A stretch of DNA of 64,000 nt from Sphingopyxis sp. QXT-31 (GCF_001984035.1 NZ_CP019449.1:4221027-4285026), one strand, 5' to 3'. Positions 24,923 to 34,172 are shown, numbered from the stretch's first letter. A program made the numbers and translations. Notes: generated from the sequence alone by a model not told the origin.

Positions 24923-25680
24923 CCGGCACCTGGCATGCGGTCGGGCTGCCGCCTTTGCTCTTTGCCATCGCCGCGGCGATGACCTTTGGCGCCGCGCTGG
25001 TGCGCGGGCTTACCGGGTTCGGCATGGCGATCATCCTCGTGCCCTTGCTCGGCATGATCGTCGCGCCGGGCGAGGCGGTGGTGCTGGGTATCATCCTTCA
25101 GCTGCTGATCGGACCCGTCGGGTTTCGGCGCATCGCCGCTGATGCTGATCGGCAAAGCGCGGGGCCGGTCGCGCTGCTCGCGATGCTCGCGACGCCGCTC
25201 GGCATGGTCGCCCTGAAGGCGGTGACGCCCGACGTCGCGCGCCTGCTGATCGCGGCGGTGGCGATTGGCGCCTTTCTCATTCTCTTCCTGCCGCAACACC
25301 CCGATGGCCATCGGCCGGGGCGCCTCGCGGTTGCTCTCACCGGCCTGTGGTCGGGCATCCTGACCGGCTTCGCCGCGATGCCGGGGCCGCCGGTCGTGCC
25401 TTTCTATCTCCGCCAGCGCATCGCCCCGGCGGTCGCGCGCGCGTCGATGATGCTGATCTTCTTCGCGACCGCGATCGCTGGGACGCTCGCGTCGCTGTGG
25501 CTCGGCCTTGCAACGCACAAGCTGTTCCTGCTGTCGCTGCTGCTCTTCGTGCCGATGTGGCTCGGCGACCATCTCGGCACCCGCGCCTTCGGGCGGGTGC
25601 CCGATCCGGTCTGGCGCAGCATCGTCGCGGTAGTGCTCGGGCTGGCGGGCTTGTCGGCGGTGGCTCGGCTCCTCAACTGA
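24919..25680 (+). CDS. TSUP (TauE/SafE) family membrane transporter
   Basis: Membrane protein of 253 residues with about seven to eight helices. It has the two-half TauE/SafE pattern: GLTGFGMAIILVPLL in the first repeat and GFAAMPGPPVVPFYL in the second. The family exports sulfite, organosulfonates or similar anions. The ATG overlaps the upstream phosphoesterase stop (ATGA), forming a thrS-phosphoesterase-exporter transcript. Substrate unassigned. Confidence 0.88.
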   Translation: MTGTWHAVGLPPLLFAIAAAMTFGAALVRGLTGFGMAIILVPLLGMIVAPGEAVVLGIILQLLIGPVGFRRIAADADRQSAGPVALLAMLATPLGMVALKAVTPDVARLLIAAVAIGAFLILFLPQHPDGHRPGRLAVALTGLWSGILTGFAAMPGPPVVPFYLRQRIAPAVARASMMLIFFATAIAGTLASLWLGLATHKLFLLSLLLFVPMWLGDHLGTRAFGRVPDPVWRSIVAVVLGLAGLSAVARLLN

Positions 25681-25686
25681 TCCCAC

Positions 25687-25762
25687 CCCGTTTGTCCCGA
25701 GCGAAGTCGAGGGACGCAACTGCCGGCGCTAGCGTGTCTCGACTTCGCTCGACACGAGCGGG
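25687..25762. repeat. Family A dispersed palindromic repeat, copy 3
   Basis: Fills the gap between the convergent exporter and ABC permease genes. Ends: CCCGTTTGTCCCGAGCGAAG and CTTCGCTCGACACGAGCGGG. Here it is outside both reading frames. Confidence 0.88.
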
Positions 25763-25772
25763 AAGGGGGTCG

Positions 25773-28274
25773 CTACAGGCTCCGGAGCGCGCTTGCCGGC
25801 CGCACCGACAGCAGCGGCCAGCTTCCGGCGATCCCGATCAGGAATGCCAGCCCCGCGCCGCCGAGCAGGGTCATGCCGACGACGAACGGGTCGGGCGCAA
25901 AGCTGAAGTCGAAAATCTGCGTCACCACATACCAGCCCGCACCGAGCCCCAGCCCGAGCGCCAGCGCGGCGAGGATCAGTGCGAGCACCGCATATTCCAG
26001 CCCCTGCGCGCCGAGAATCTGCCCGCGCGTCGCGCCGAGCAGCTTCAGGATCACGCTGTCGTAGACGCGCCGCTCGCGGCTCGCCGCGATCGCGCCGATC
26101 AGCACCGCGATGCCGGCGAGGATCGCGATACTCGCCGCCGCGGCGATCGCCTGGCTCATCTGGGTCAGCAAGGTCGTGACCTGGCCGATCACGTCGCGCA
26201 CCGCGATCAGCGAGGCCGAAGGGAAGGCGCGCGGGATGCTGCGCGCCAGTTCGGCTTCGGCCGCCGGCGGCACTGCGACCGTCGCGACCATATTATGCGG
26301 CGCGGCGTCGAAGCTGCCCGGCGAGAAAACGAGCACATAGTTCAGCCCGAAATTGTCCCATTCGACGGTGCGGAAGGAGGCGACCTTGCCCTGTACCTCG
26401 ACCCCCAGCACATTGACGGACAGCGTGTCGCCGATCTTGAGGCCCAGCGTCGTCGCGACCTCCTGCTCGACGCTGACCAAGGGCGGGCCTTTGTAATCGG
26501 CCGCCCACCACTGGCCCGCGGTCAGCGCGCTGCCATTGGGCAGTGTAGGGCTATAGGTCAGCCCGCGGTCGCCGCGCAGCACCCATGCGCCCTCGGGCAA
26601 TTGTTCGAGCTCGTCGACGCGCTGGCCCGCATATTCGGTGACGCTGCCGCGCAGCGCCGGGATTAGGTTGATGTCGGCATCGGGCGCGGCCTGGGTGATC
26701 ATCGACCGGAACTGGCCAGCCCCGTCGCGCGGGATGTCGAGCACGAAAAAGCTCGGTGCACGCTGCGGCACGGTGCGCGATATTTCGGCGGTGATGCTCG
26801 TCTGGATCGCGGCGAGCGTCACGAACAGCGTGAGGCCCAGACCCAGCGCCACCACCAGCGCGCCCGTCGCCGCACCCGGCCGGTGCAGATTCGCGACCGC
26901 GAGGCGCAGCAGCGGCTGTTTGGGCCGCGGAACGAGGCTCGCGCCGATGCGCACAAGCCAGCCGATGCCGACGAGCAGCAGCAGCAGTCCCGCCGCCGCG
27001 CCGACGAAGCCGAGCGCGAACCAAGGCTCACGCGCGGTGCCGACCGCCAGCGCCACGATCGCCGCCAGCGCCGCGCCGACCGCGAGGATCGTGCGAGTCT
27101 CAGGCCGCCCCGCACCGTCGATCGTCGCCCGGAAAAGCCCCGCTGCGGGCACGCGCCGCGTCGCCGCGAGCGGGGGCAGGGCAAAGGCGATGGCGATGAG
27201 CAGGCCGTACGCCGCGCTGATCGCCAGCGGCAGCGGATAGATGGCGACGCCGGGCTTCACCGGCAGCACGTCGCCCGCGATCGCCGAAATCGCCGCGGGC
27301 GCGAGCGCGCCGACGACGAGTCCCGCAAAGATCGATACCGCCGCGACCGCGAGGATCTGCAAGCCATAGATGCGCATCACCGTACCGCTGTCGGCGCCCA
27401 GCACCTTCAGTGTCGCCAGCCCCGGCCGCTTGCCCGCGAGGTAACTCGCGACGCCGTTGCCGACCCCGATCCCCGCGATCACCAGCGCGGCGAGCCCGAC
27501 GAGCGACAGGAATTGCCCCATTCGCTCGATGAAGCGCCGCGTCCCCGGCGCGCCGTTGCTGCGGTCGGTGATCTCCCACCCCGCCTCGGGGAATTTTTCG
27601 GTCAGCGCTTTGCCGACTGTTTCGGGATTGGCGCTATCGGGAAGGCGGACGCGATATTTGCTCTCGTAGAGGCTGCCAGGCTGGATCAGCTTCGTCGCTT
27701 CGAGATCGCCGAGCCCGATGATCGCCACCGGGCCCAGCGTGAAACCTTCGCCCAAGCGGTCGGGCTCCTCGGCGATAATGCCGTCGATAAGAAAGTTCTT
27801 GTCGCCAAACTTGACCTGCTCGCCGACCTTGAGCTGGAGCCGCGAGGCGAGGTCGGCGCCGATCCAGATCGCCCCCGCAGGCGGCGGACCGCGCCGCACG
27901 CCGCTCTCGAGCCGCATCGTGCCGTAGAGCGGATAGGCGCCGTCGACCGCCTTGAGCTCGGACAGCAGCGCCTCGCCATCGGGATCGTTCGCCATTGCGC
28001 GCATCCGCACCGTCGCCGATGCCTGACCGAACTCGCGAAACGCCGCCATCTCGGCGTCGCTCGCCTGCCGCTGCGGCAGGGCGAATTCGATATCGCCGCC
28101 GAGGATCGTCTGCCCGCGCACCTCGAGTTCCGACGTGATGCCGCGCGTCAGGCTGCCGATCGCCGCTAGCGTCGCAACGCCGAGGAACAGGCATACCGCG
28201 AGCAATCTCAGCCCGCGGATCCGCGTCGCGAGGTCGCGCCTTGCGATGCGCCAGAGGGCGGCGAGGGGCAACAT
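25773..28274 (-). CDS. ABC transporter permease, YbbP/FtsX-like
   Basis: Protein of 833 residues. An N-terminal helix (GLRLLAVCLFLGVATLAAIG) precedes a periplasmic domain, then three helices in the middle (about 245-400), a second helix bundle, a second periplasmic domain and three C-terminal helices. Such a tandem FtsX (MacB-like) arrangement is that of E. coli YbbP, thought to move lipids or lipoprotein-related substrates rather than to import solutes. Its ATG shares the TGATG junction with the stop of the ATPase gene. The upstream frame to 28343 is ATPase sequence. Confidence 0.9.
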   Translation of the reverse strand: MLPLAALWRIARRDLATRIRGLRLLAVCLFLGVATLAAIGSLTRGITSELEVRGQTILGGDIEFALPQRQASDAEMAAFREFGQASATVRMRAMANDPDGEALLSELKAVDGAYPLYGTMRLESGVRRGPPPAGAIWIGADLASRLQLKVGEQVKFGDKNFLIDGIIAEEPDRLGEGFTLGPVAIIGLGDLEATKLIQPGSLYESKYRVRLPDSANPETVGKALTEKFPEAGWEITDRSNGAPGTRRFIERMGQFLSLVGLAALVIAGIGVGNGVASYLAGKRPGLATLKVLGADSGTVMRIYGLQILAVAAVSIFAGLVVGALAPAAISAIAGDVLPVKPGVAIYPLPLAISAAYGLLIAIAFALPPLAATRRVPAAGLFRATIDGAGRPETRTILAVGAALAAIVALAVGTAREPWFALGFVGAAAGLLLLLVGIGWLVRIGASLVPRPKQPLLRLAVANLHRPGAATGALVVALGLGLTLFVTLAAIQTSITAEISRTVPQRAPSFFVLDIPRDGAGQFRSMITQAAPDADINLIPALRGSVTEYAGQRVDELEQLPEGAWVLRGDRGLTYSPTLPNGSALTAGQWWAADYKGPPLVSVEQEVATTLGLKIGDTLSVNVLGVEVQGKVASFRTVEWDNFGLNYVLVFSPGSFDAAPHNMVATVAVPPAAEAELARSIPRAFPSASLIAVRDVIGQVTTLLTQMSQAIAAAASIAILAGIAVLIGAIAASRERRVYDSVILKLLGATRGQILGAQGLEYAVLALILAALALGLGLGAGWYVVTQIFDFSFAPDPFVVGMTLLGGAGLAFLIGIAGSWPLLSVRPASALRSL

Positions 28275-28984
28275 CAGCGCGGCGTCCTGCCGGCGCGTTC
28301 CTCGTCGATCCGTCCGTCGTGCATCACCAGCACCCGGTCGCAATGCTCGGCGAGCTCGGGGTCGTGGGTGATGACCAGCAGGGTCGCGCCCAGCGCCTTG
28401 CCGCGCGAAAAGAGCAGGTCGACGATCGCATGTCCCGTCGCGGTGTCGAGATTGCCCGTGGGCTCGTCGGCGAACAGGATCGCGGGCTCGCCGGCCATCG
28501 CGCGCGCGATCGCGACGCGCTGCTGCTCGCCGCCCGACAGCTGCGCGGGATAATGGGTGAGGCGGTGACCGAGGCCGACGGCTTCCAGCTCGGCGGCGGC
28601 GCGTCCGAAGGGATCGGCATGGCCCGCCAGTTCGAGCGGCACCGCGACATTCTCCAGCGCGGTCATCGTCGGCAGCAGGTGGAAGGCCTGCAGCACGATG
28701 CCGATCCGCCCGCGCCGCGCGCGCGCGAGGCCATCCTCGTCGAGCGTCGTGAAGTCGGTTCCCGCGACATGGATCGTGCCGCCGCTCGCGCGTTCGAGCC
28801 CTGCGAGCACCGCCATCAGCGAGCTTTTGCCCGACCCCGACGGCCCGAGCAGCGCCACCGATTCCCCCGCGGCGACGCTGAGGTCGATGCCGCGCAAAAT
28901 TTCGACGGGGGCCTTGTCGGTGCCCAGCGTGAGCGTCACATTATGGGCGGCGATCGCGGCGTCAGCCGACGGTCGGGAGAGCAT
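28274..28984 (-). CDS. ABC transporter ATP-binding protein, YbbA-like
   Basis: ATPase of 236 residues of the LolD/MacB type. Walker A GPSGSGKSS near residue 43, signature LSGGEQQRVAIARA near 146, Walker B ILFADEPTGNLD near 167, and switch ITHDPELA. It pairs with the permease that follows directly. The ATG at 28982-28984 gives the normal family start; the longer frame upstream would read through the divergent arylesterase gene. The arrangement ATPase-permease divergent from an esterase mirrors ybbA-ybbP/tesA of E. coli. Confidence 0.92.
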   Translation of the reverse strand: MLSRPSADAAIAAHNVTLTLGTDKAPVEILRGIDLSVAAGESVALLGPSGSGKSSLMAVLAGLERASGGTIHVAGTDFTTLDEDGLARARRGRIGIVLQAFHLLPTMTALENVAVPLELAGHADPFGRAAAELEAVGLGHRLTHYPAQLSGGEQQRVAIARAMAGEPAILFADEPTGNLDTATGHAIVDLLFSRGKALGATLLVITHDPELAEHCDRVLVMHDGRIDEERAGRTPR

Positions 28985-29006
28985 GGTCAAGAAGGGACCC
29001 TTTGGA

Positions 29007-29720
29007 ATGATCAAGGCCGGATGGCGCTCGTTATTGGTATATGGTTGCGTCGCTGCGCTTTGCCAACCGCTCGCGGCGTGCGGATCGGCGGAAAATGGCG
29101 CGGCTTCGACGAAGGAGGGTCCCGCTTCGACCAAGACCGCCGCGGTCCCCGCCGATGCGCCGCTGGTGATCGCTTTCGGCGACAGCCTCTATGCCGGCTA
29201 CCAGCTCGGCCCGAAGGAAGGCCTCGCGCCGCAATTGCAGGCCGTGCTCGCTGCCGATGGCGTCGTCGCGCGGGTGCAGAATGCGGGCGTCTCGGGCGAT
29301 ACCACCGCGGCGGGGCGCCAGCGCCTCAGCTTCGTGCTCGACAATGCCAAGGTAAAGCCCGCGGTCGTGCTGCTCGGGCTCGGCGGCAACGACATGCTGC
29401 GCGGCATCGACGCCGCGCAGACCCGCGCCAATCTCGACGCGATGCTCGCCGAACTCAAGAAGCGCGAGATCCCGGTCGTCCTTACCGGCATGATGGCTTC
29501 GCCGAACATGGGCCCCGACTATGCTGCGAAGTTCAACCCCATCTACCCCGAACTTGCCGCCAAATATGACGCGAGCCTCTATCCCTTCATCCTCGACAAT
29601 GTGGTGACGAACAAGGCGCTGATGCTCGGCGACAATGTCCATCCCAATGCGAAGGGGGTGGCGGTCATGGCCGAAGCGCTGGCGCCGCTGGTCGAGGAAG
29701 AATTGCCGGGCGCGGACTAA
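29007..29720 (+). CDS. TesA-like GDSL arylesterase/lysophospholipase
   Basis: SGNH hydrolase of 237 residues. The GDSL block is FGDSLYAGYQL, block II contains the glycine (AGVSGDTTAAGR), block III LGGNDMLRG holds the asparagine, and DNVHPNAKG supplies the catalytic aspartate and histidine. It has a lipoprotein-like signal with LAAC, so it is exported and may be lipid-anchored. The ATG at 29007 has AAGGGA nine bases upstream; an in-frame ATG at 28983 is possible. Homologues are thioesterase I/protease I (TesA). Confidence 0.9.
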   Translation: MIKAGWRSLLVYGCVAALCQPLAACGSAENGAASTKEGPASTKTAAVPADAPLVIAFGDSLYAGYQLGPKEGLAPQLQAVLAADGVVARVQNAGVSGDTTAAGRQRLSFVLDNAKVKPAVVLLGLGGNDMLRGIDAAQTRANLDAMLAELKKREIPVVLTGMMASPNMGPDYAAKFNPIYPELAAKYDASLYPFILDNVVTNKALMLGDNVHPNAKGVAVMAEALAPLVEEELPGAD

Positions 29721-30379
29721 CCCGCGAGCTTCTCCGCGCGCACGCGCCAGGTCGCGGCGAGCGCATCCATGTTCGCGAGGTCGCGCAGCGCCGCGGGCTC
29801 GCGCTTGCCCGCGCCGCCGATCAGCAGGGCGAACACCCGCTCGACGCTCCATTCGGGCTGCGGCCGCTTGACCAGTTCGAGGCTGTCGCCTGCTGCCGCC
29901 GCGCCCTCCTCGACCACACGGTAATACCAGCCGCTGCGCCGCGTCGTGACGACCGTGGCGGGTACGGTCGCAACCCCGAATCGGTGCCCCAGTTTCCAAC
30001 ACGGTTGGCGCCCTTGGCTGATCTCGACCAGCGCGCTGCCGAGGCGATAGCGGTCGCCGATGCACGCCTCGGTCTCAAGCAGCCCTTCGGTCGACACATT
30101 CTCCCCGAACGCGCCGGGCGTCTCCAGCAGCGCGTGGCCGCCGAGCTTCTCGGCCCACCAGCGATAATGGTCGCGCGGATAATGGTGGATCGCCTTGTCG
30201 GTGCCGCCATGCACGCTGAGGTCGGCCTGCTCGTCGCCCGCGATGCCGAGGAAACCGACGCGCTGCGGTCCGGCGACGGGGGTCTTGGCGATGGCGCTGG
30301 TCTCGTCGCCGCGAAAATGGCGGGCCTTGCCGGTCAGGATGGCGTCGATAGGGATGGGCATGGGATGCGGTTTAGCCAT
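29717..30379 (-). CDS. MOSC domain protein, YiiM-like
   Basis: Protein of about 220 residues. The MOSC core is visible with HGGTDKAIHHYPRDHYRWW, the conserved FGENVSTEGLLE and the cysteine-containing ISQGRQPCWKLGHRF; this cysteine is the sulfur-carrying residue of molybdenum-cofactor sulfurase C-terminal domains. YiiM-type proteins reduce N-hydroxylated compounds or bind molybdenum cofactor. Start is either the ATG at 30379 or that at 30361 (MPIPIDAIL); neither has a clear ribosome site. The stop overlaps the convergent esterase gene. Confidence 0.88.
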   Translation of the reverse strand: MAKPHPMPIPIDAILTGKARHFRGDETSAIAKTPVAGPQRVGFLGIAGDEQADLSVHGGTDKAIHHYPRDHYRWWAEKLGGHALLETPGAFGENVSTEGLLETEACIGDRYRLGSALVEISQGRQPCWKLGHRFGVATVPATVVTTRRSGWYYRVVEEGAAAAGDSLELVKRPQPEWSVERVFALLIGGAGKREPAALRDLANMDALAATWRVRAEKLAG

Positions 30380-30430
30380 TTGGGGGCCGTGCGGGAAGCG
30401 TCTGCTTTGGGGTGGAGAGCGGACGTCGCC

Positions 30431-30563
30431 GATCCTCCCCCGCAGGGGGAGGGGGACCACCCGAAGGGTGGTGGAGGGGTACGTGCAGTCGAGCGCGGTG
30501 CATGATCTCTCGTACCCCTCCACCATGCTTCGCATGGTCCCCCTCCCCGTTCCGGGGAGGATC
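30431..30563. repeat. Family C dispersed structured repeat, copy 1
   Basis: About 133 bp with complementary ends (GATCCTCCCC at the left, GGGGAGGATC at the right) and two inner hairpins, ACCACCC-GAA-GGGTGGT and ACCATGC-TTC-GCATGGT. It separates the MOSC gene from the outer-membrane protein gene; both are on the minus strand. A second copy is at 63316. Confidence 0.85.
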
Positions 30564-30607
30564 GGCTTTGGCAGCAAACGCCCGAAGTCCGCCGCCGCCG
30601 CCCAAAC

Positions 30608-30639
30608 GAAAAAGGGCGACCCTTTCAGGCCGCCCTTTC
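30608..30639 (-). terminator. Intrinsic terminator of the outer-membrane protein gene
   Basis: On the minus strand AAAGGGCG and CGCCCTTT pair around a short interior, followed by a TTTTT-containing tract. It lies about 22 bases after the stop codon. Confidence 0.8.
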
Positions 30640-30661
30640 CCTTTACCGTCAGGCCTTCAAA

Positions 30662-31117
30662 TCAGAAGGCGAAGCCGAGACCGGCAACCGCGGTGTTGAT
30701 GTCGGTGCCGTTCAGCAGGAAGCGGCGGTACTCCACCTTCCCGTAAACGTTCGAACCGAACTTGTGCTGATAACCGGCGCCGATGTGCGCGGCGTCGCCG
30801 TCGTTGAAGCTGTAACCGGCGGCGGCATAGAGCTTGCCCTGCTCGCCGATCTTGGCGCCGACGCGGCCGGTCAGGCCGAACACGACGTCCGTGCCACCGA
30901 CGAGAATCTTGTCGGCCGAAGCTTCGACGCCGGCAAAGGCGCTCGAACCCAGGTCGAAATCATAACCAGCGGCGACACCGGCCACGGCTTCTTCGCTACC
31001 ACCGGCCCAGGCGATACCGCCGCGGGCTTCGATACGGCCTTCGCCGCCTTCGGCAGCGAACGACGGGGTGGCAACGACGGCCGAGAGGAGAGCGGCTGCA
31101 ACTGCGAACTTCTTCAT
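30662..31117 (-). CDS. Small outer-membrane beta-barrel protein
   Basis: Protein of 151 residues with a classic signal peptide (MKKFAVAAALLSAVVATPSFA, cut after SFA). The mature part consists of alternating aromatic and glycine-rich beta strands and ends in phenylalanine (GLGFAF), as expected for BAM-dependent porin-like barrels. It is an opacity/OmpW-like small barrel without an assigned function. Ribosome site AAAGGAAAAG precedes the ATG; a promoter and a terminator can both be seen, so it is probably monocistronic and well expressed. Confidence 0.88.
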   Translation of the reverse strand: MKKFAVAAALLSAVVATPSFAAEGGEGRIEARGGIAWAGGSEEAVAGVAAGYDFDLGSSAFAGVEASADKILVGGTDVVFGLTGRVGAKIGEQGKLYAAAGYSFNDGDAAHIGAGYQHKFGSNVYGKVEYRRFLLNGTDINTAVAGLGFAF

Positions 31118-31172
31118 TTTCTTTTCCTTTGCTTTGCGGGATCACTTCTTTTTGTCGATCGCGACCCGGGGC

Positions 31173-31201
31173 CTAAATGGCGTTCGAAGCTGTCGCGTCA
31201 A
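31173..31201 (-). promoter_or_regulatory. Predicted promoter of the outer-membrane protein gene
   Basis: Minus strand: TTGACG (31201-31196), 17-base spacer, ATTTAG (31178-31173), about 56 bases from the ATG. A further small stem-loop (TGTGTTG/CAACACA) lies upstream near 31236-31256. Confidence 0.5.
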
Positions 31202-31345
31202 TGAATGGACCCTTCAAAATGTGACAATTTTCTTACCTGTGTTGTTTTTGCAACACACGGCGCCGCAGGCGCGACGAGGGGCGGGGCGTGGCTGGGCGTC
31301 CCGAACGATCAATATCGGTGGAGAGGATTGCGGCGCGTGCGCCCG

Positions 31346-32596
31346 TCAGCCGAGCGCCGCCTGCTTTTCCTCGGCGATGCGGTCGAGTTCGGCGCGGGTC
31401 GGCTTCGTCGCGGCGCTTTTCAGCTGCCCGCACGCCGCCATGATGTCGCGCCCGCGCGGGGTGCGCACCGGCGCCGAGATGCCCGCCTTGAAGATGAGGT
31501 TGCTGAAAGCCTTGACGCGTTCGGGCGTCGAACATTCGTAAGGCGCGCCGGGCCAGGGGTTGAAGGGGATGAGGTTCACCTTTGCGGGCAGCTTATATTG
31601 CTTGATCAGCCGGACGAGTTCGCGCGCATCGTCGTCGCTGTCGTTCTTGTCCTTCAGCATCACATATTCGAAGGTGATGCGCCGCGCATTGTTCGCGCCC
31701 GGATAGTCGGCGCACGCCTGCAGCAATTCCTCGATGCCGTATTTGCGGTTGAGCGGCACGATCTCGTCGCGGATTTCCTTGCTGACCGCGTGGAGCGACA
31801 CGGCAAGGTTTACGCCGATCTCCTCGCCCGCGCGCGCCATCATCGGCACCACGCCGCTGGTCGACAGGGTGATGCGGCGCTTCGACAGCGCCAGCCCGTC
31901 GCCGTCCATCACGATCTTGAGCGCGCCCTTGACCTCGTCGAAATTATAGAGCGGCTCGCCCATGCCCATCATCACGATGTTGGTGAGCATCCGGCCGTCG
32001 GCGGTATAGTGCCCGACCGCATCGTCGTCGGCATCCTCGTCCTCGGGATCGGCGCCGAAGCCAGCCATCGTGCCCTTCGGCCATTCGCCGAGCGCGTCGC
32101 GCGCCAGCAGCACCTGTCCGACGATCTCGCCCGCACCCAAGTTGCGGACGAGGCGCATCGTGCCGGTGTGACAGAAACGGCAGTTCAGCGTGCAGCCGAC
32201 CTGGCTCGACACGCACAGCGTTCCCCGATCGGCGTCGGGGATGAACACCATCTCATATTCCTGGCCGTCGGCGGCGGCGAGCAGCCATTTGCGCGTGCCG
32301 TCGCTCGACACCTGCGCCTCGCGCACGGTGGGGCGGCCGATGATGAACCGGTCGGTCAGCCAGGGGCGCATCGTCTTGGCGATGTCGGTCATCGCCTCGA
32401 AATCGGTGACCCCGCGGTGATAGATCCAGTGCCAGATCTGCTTGGCGCGCAGCTTCGCCGCCTTGGCGTCGAGCCCGGCCTCGACGAGCACGCCGCCGAT
32501 GGCTTCGCGGGTCAGCCCGACCAGGTCGATGCGGTTGCCCCCGCGCAAGGGAACGGTGCCCGTGGTAACGGGGTCGATATGGCCGGGGATCTGCAT
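31346..32596 (-). CDS. rlmN: Dual-specificity 23S rRNA/tRNA adenine-2 methyltransferase RlmN
   Basis: Radical SAM enzyme of 416 residues that methylates C2 of A2503 in 23S rRNA and A37 in some tRNAs. The radical SAM cluster motif is CTLNCRFC (CxxxCxxC). [10 protein letters not shown] is the SAM-binding GEP motif. The catalytic cysteine pair is in SSQVGC and near the C-terminus (MAACGQLK). A species-specific acidic insert ([12 protein letters not shown]) lies after the cluster motif. The start ATG at 32594-32596 was preferred to an upstream TTG. Confidence 0.95.
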   Translation of the reverse strand: MQIPGHIDPVTTGTVPLRGGNRIDLVGLTREAIGGVLVEAGLDAKAAKLRAKQIWHWIYHRGVTDFEAMTDIAKTMRPWLTDRFIIGRPTVREAQVSSDGTRKWLLAAADGQEYEMVFIPDADRGTLCVSSQVGCTLNCRFCHTGTMRLVRNLGAGEIVGQVLLARDALGEWPKGTMAGFGADPEDEDADDDAVGHYTADGRMLTNIVMMGMGEPLYNFDEVKGALKIVMDGDGLALSKRRITLSTSGVVPMMARAGEEIGVNLAVSLHAVSKEIRDEIVPLNRKYGIEELLQACADYPGANNARRITFEYVMLKDKNDSDDDARELVRLIKQYKLPAKVNLIPFNPWPGAPYECSTPERVKAFSNLIFKAGISAPVRTPRGRDIMAACGQLKSAATKPTRAELDRIAEEKQAALG

Positions 32597-32646
32597 GATG
32601 CGCGGCCATATAGGGGGGAAGGGCGACTTGTTCAATCTATGCTCAT

Positions 32647-32668
32647 CCCCTCCCGCCTGCGGGAGGGG
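32647..32668. repeat. Short perfect palindrome of the repeat family
   Basis: CCCCTCCCGC-CT-GCGGGAGGGG, 10-bp arms, between a small hypothetical gene and rlmN. It resembles the outer arm of family B elements on its own and could be a minimal remnant. Confidence 0.75.
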
Positions 32669-32677
32669 AGAGAAAGG

Positions 32678-33022
32678 TCAGTGCGCCCGCGCCTCGCCCA
32701 GCGCTTCGCCGAAGGGTTCGGCGCAGCCCACGGCTTCCTCGGGCGGCACGCCCGCGCATTTGGGGAAGATCGCGTCGAGGCGGCGCTTCAGCGTGTCGTC
32801 GAAGGTCGGCTGGTTCGAGATTCGCGCGTTGCACACGGTGAGTTCCGACCGGATCGCACCCTTGATCCGCTCGAGCCCGTCGGGGGTCAGGATACCCGCG
32901 TTGAGCAATTCCTCGCACAGCTGGATCAGCCCGACGGTGGTGGCATGCGCGCGCAGGCCGATGAAATCGAGCGTCCGGTGCCGCTCGCGGGCTTCCGCAT
33001 CACAGCGGCTTGTACCAGTCAT
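32678..33022 (-). CDS. Conserved-looking hypothetical protein
   Basis: Soluble protein of 114 residues that I do not recognise. It is largely helical, with TVGLIQLCEELLNAGILTPDG in the middle and two cysteine-containing segments (AIFPKCAGV, AVGCAEPFG). There is no signal peptide. The ATG at 33020-33022 has GAGGGAG upstream. It precedes rlmN on the same strand with a palindrome in between. Codon use matches the neighbours, which supports a real gene. Confidence 0.65.
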   Translation of the reverse strand: MTGTSRCDAEARERHRTLDFIGLRAHATTVGLIQLCEELLNAGILTPDGLERIKGAIRSELTVCNARISNQPTFDDTLKRRLDAIFPKCAGVPPEEAVGCAEPFGEALGEARAH

Positions 33023-33172
33023 TCCGGCATCTCCCTCTCCGTTGCCGTTTGCGACCGCACGGCGCGCTTGAGGGCGTCTGTCCGTATCGTTCGGGAGGGA
33101 TCATGCGCTGAGTCGGGGCCATCGGCAAGCGCTTATGTAACTAAGTGTCTCCACGCGGGCCGCGAACGCAAT

Positions 33173-33309
33173 TTCCCCTCCCGCAAGCGGGAGGGGCAGC
33201 GAGACTTGCGAACTTGTCCGCTAGTCGCAGCGGGGTGGGCATCGCAGCGGCCGGTGCTCGCCACGCTCGCGCCCACCCCCCGACCCCCTCCCGCTTGCGG
33301 GAGGGGGAA
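33173..33309. repeat. Family B-related structured repeat (short form)
   Basis: About 137 bp: outer arms CCCCTCCCGCAAGCGGGAGG and CCCCTCCCGCTTGCGGGAGG, each itself a palindrome, and a middle with GCAGCGAGACTTGCGAAC as in the long copies. It lies between the SDR gene and the 114-residue hypothetical gene. The remaining gap (33023-33172) shows no other feature. Confidence 0.8.
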
Positions 33310-33313
33310 TCCA

Positions 33314-34057
33314 TCACAGCGACTTCAGCATCGCCAGCACCTGCGGCACATTGCCGTTCGCCTCGGCATTGCGGAGCGGCAGGACATTCTGCACCAGGAT
33401 CTCCTCGGGCGTCGGCTGCTGCGCGAACAGGGTCATCACCTCGTCGGCGAAGTCGCCCAGCGGCATATAGCCCTCGCGTGTCGACTGGCCGGGGGTCAGG
33501 TCGGTGCGCACCGCGGGCGGCGCCAGCTCGATCACCTCGACCTTGCCCGCGAGCTGGATTCGCAGCGCAACCGAATAGCTGTGCATCGCCGCCTTGGTCG
33601 CCGAATAGGTCGGCGCCCCCGGCAGCGGCACAAAGGCGAGGCCCGAGGTGACGTTGACGATCGCCGCGCCCTCCTGCGCCGCCAGATGGTCGACCAGCGC
33701 GTCGATCAGCCGAATCGGGCCGAGGATATTGGTCACGACCGTCGCCTCGGCATGATCGAGGTCGCGCTTCGCGCTGGCATCCTCGGTCGCCATGATGCCT
33801 GCATTATTCACCAGCACATTGAGATCGGGATAGCGCGCGACGATGTCCTTGGCAAAGGCTGTGATCGCATCGGCGTCGGTGACGTCGAGCGCCACGGCCG
33901 TCATATTCGCGCGTCCCGCGATCGCGGCGTCGAGCTTCGCGGCGTTGCGCCCGGTGACGATTACGCGGTTGCCCGCGTCGTGCCAGCGCAGCGCCAGCGC
34001 CAGTCCGATGCCCGAGCCGCCGCCGGTGACGAGAATGGTGTTGCCTGTGGTCTTCAT
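33314..34057 (-). CDS. SDR family NAD(P)-dependent oxidoreductase (DltE-like)
   Basis: Short-chain dehydrogenase of 247 residues. Cofactor motif TGGGSGIG at the N-terminus, NNAG near residue 88, catalytic serine in NVTSGLAF and YSATKAAM (Tyr/Lys pair) near 155. It belongs to the DltE-like subgroup annotated as oxidoreductases of unknown substrate. It is transcribed divergently from an HxlR regulator that probably controls it. Confidence 0.9.
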   Translation of the reverse strand: MKTTGNTILVTGGGSGIGLALALRWHDAGNRVIVTGRNAAKLDAAIAGRANMTAVALDVTDADAITAFAKDIVARYPDLNVLVNNAGIMATEDASAKRDLDHAEATVVTNILGPIRLIDALVDHLAAQEGAAIVNVTSGLAFVPLPGAPTYSATKAAMHSYSVALRIQLAGKVEVIELAPPAVRTDLTPGQSTREGYMPLGDFADEVMTLFAQQPTPEEILVQNVLPLRNAEANGNVPQVLAMLKSL

Positions 34058-34116
34058 GGTCGTTCCTCCATTGGGGGTGGTGAGACCGTCGAGATATCGC
34101 TATACTCTCCAAAAGG

Positions 34117-34143
34117 AAGTAGGCACCCGAAAGTGCTGTACTT
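34117..34143. promoter_or_regulatory. Imperfect inverted repeat between SDR and hxlR genes
   Basis: AAGTAGGCAC (34117-34126) faces GTGCTGTACTT (34133-34143), giving matching AAGTA/TACTT and GCAC/GTGC half sites. HxlR proteins bind such dyads between themselves and a divergent target. A TATACT -10-like hexamer lies just upstream at 34101-34106. Confidence 0.5.
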
Positions 34144-34172
34144 ACCGCAAAGAGAGATTTGGATTTTCAGCG

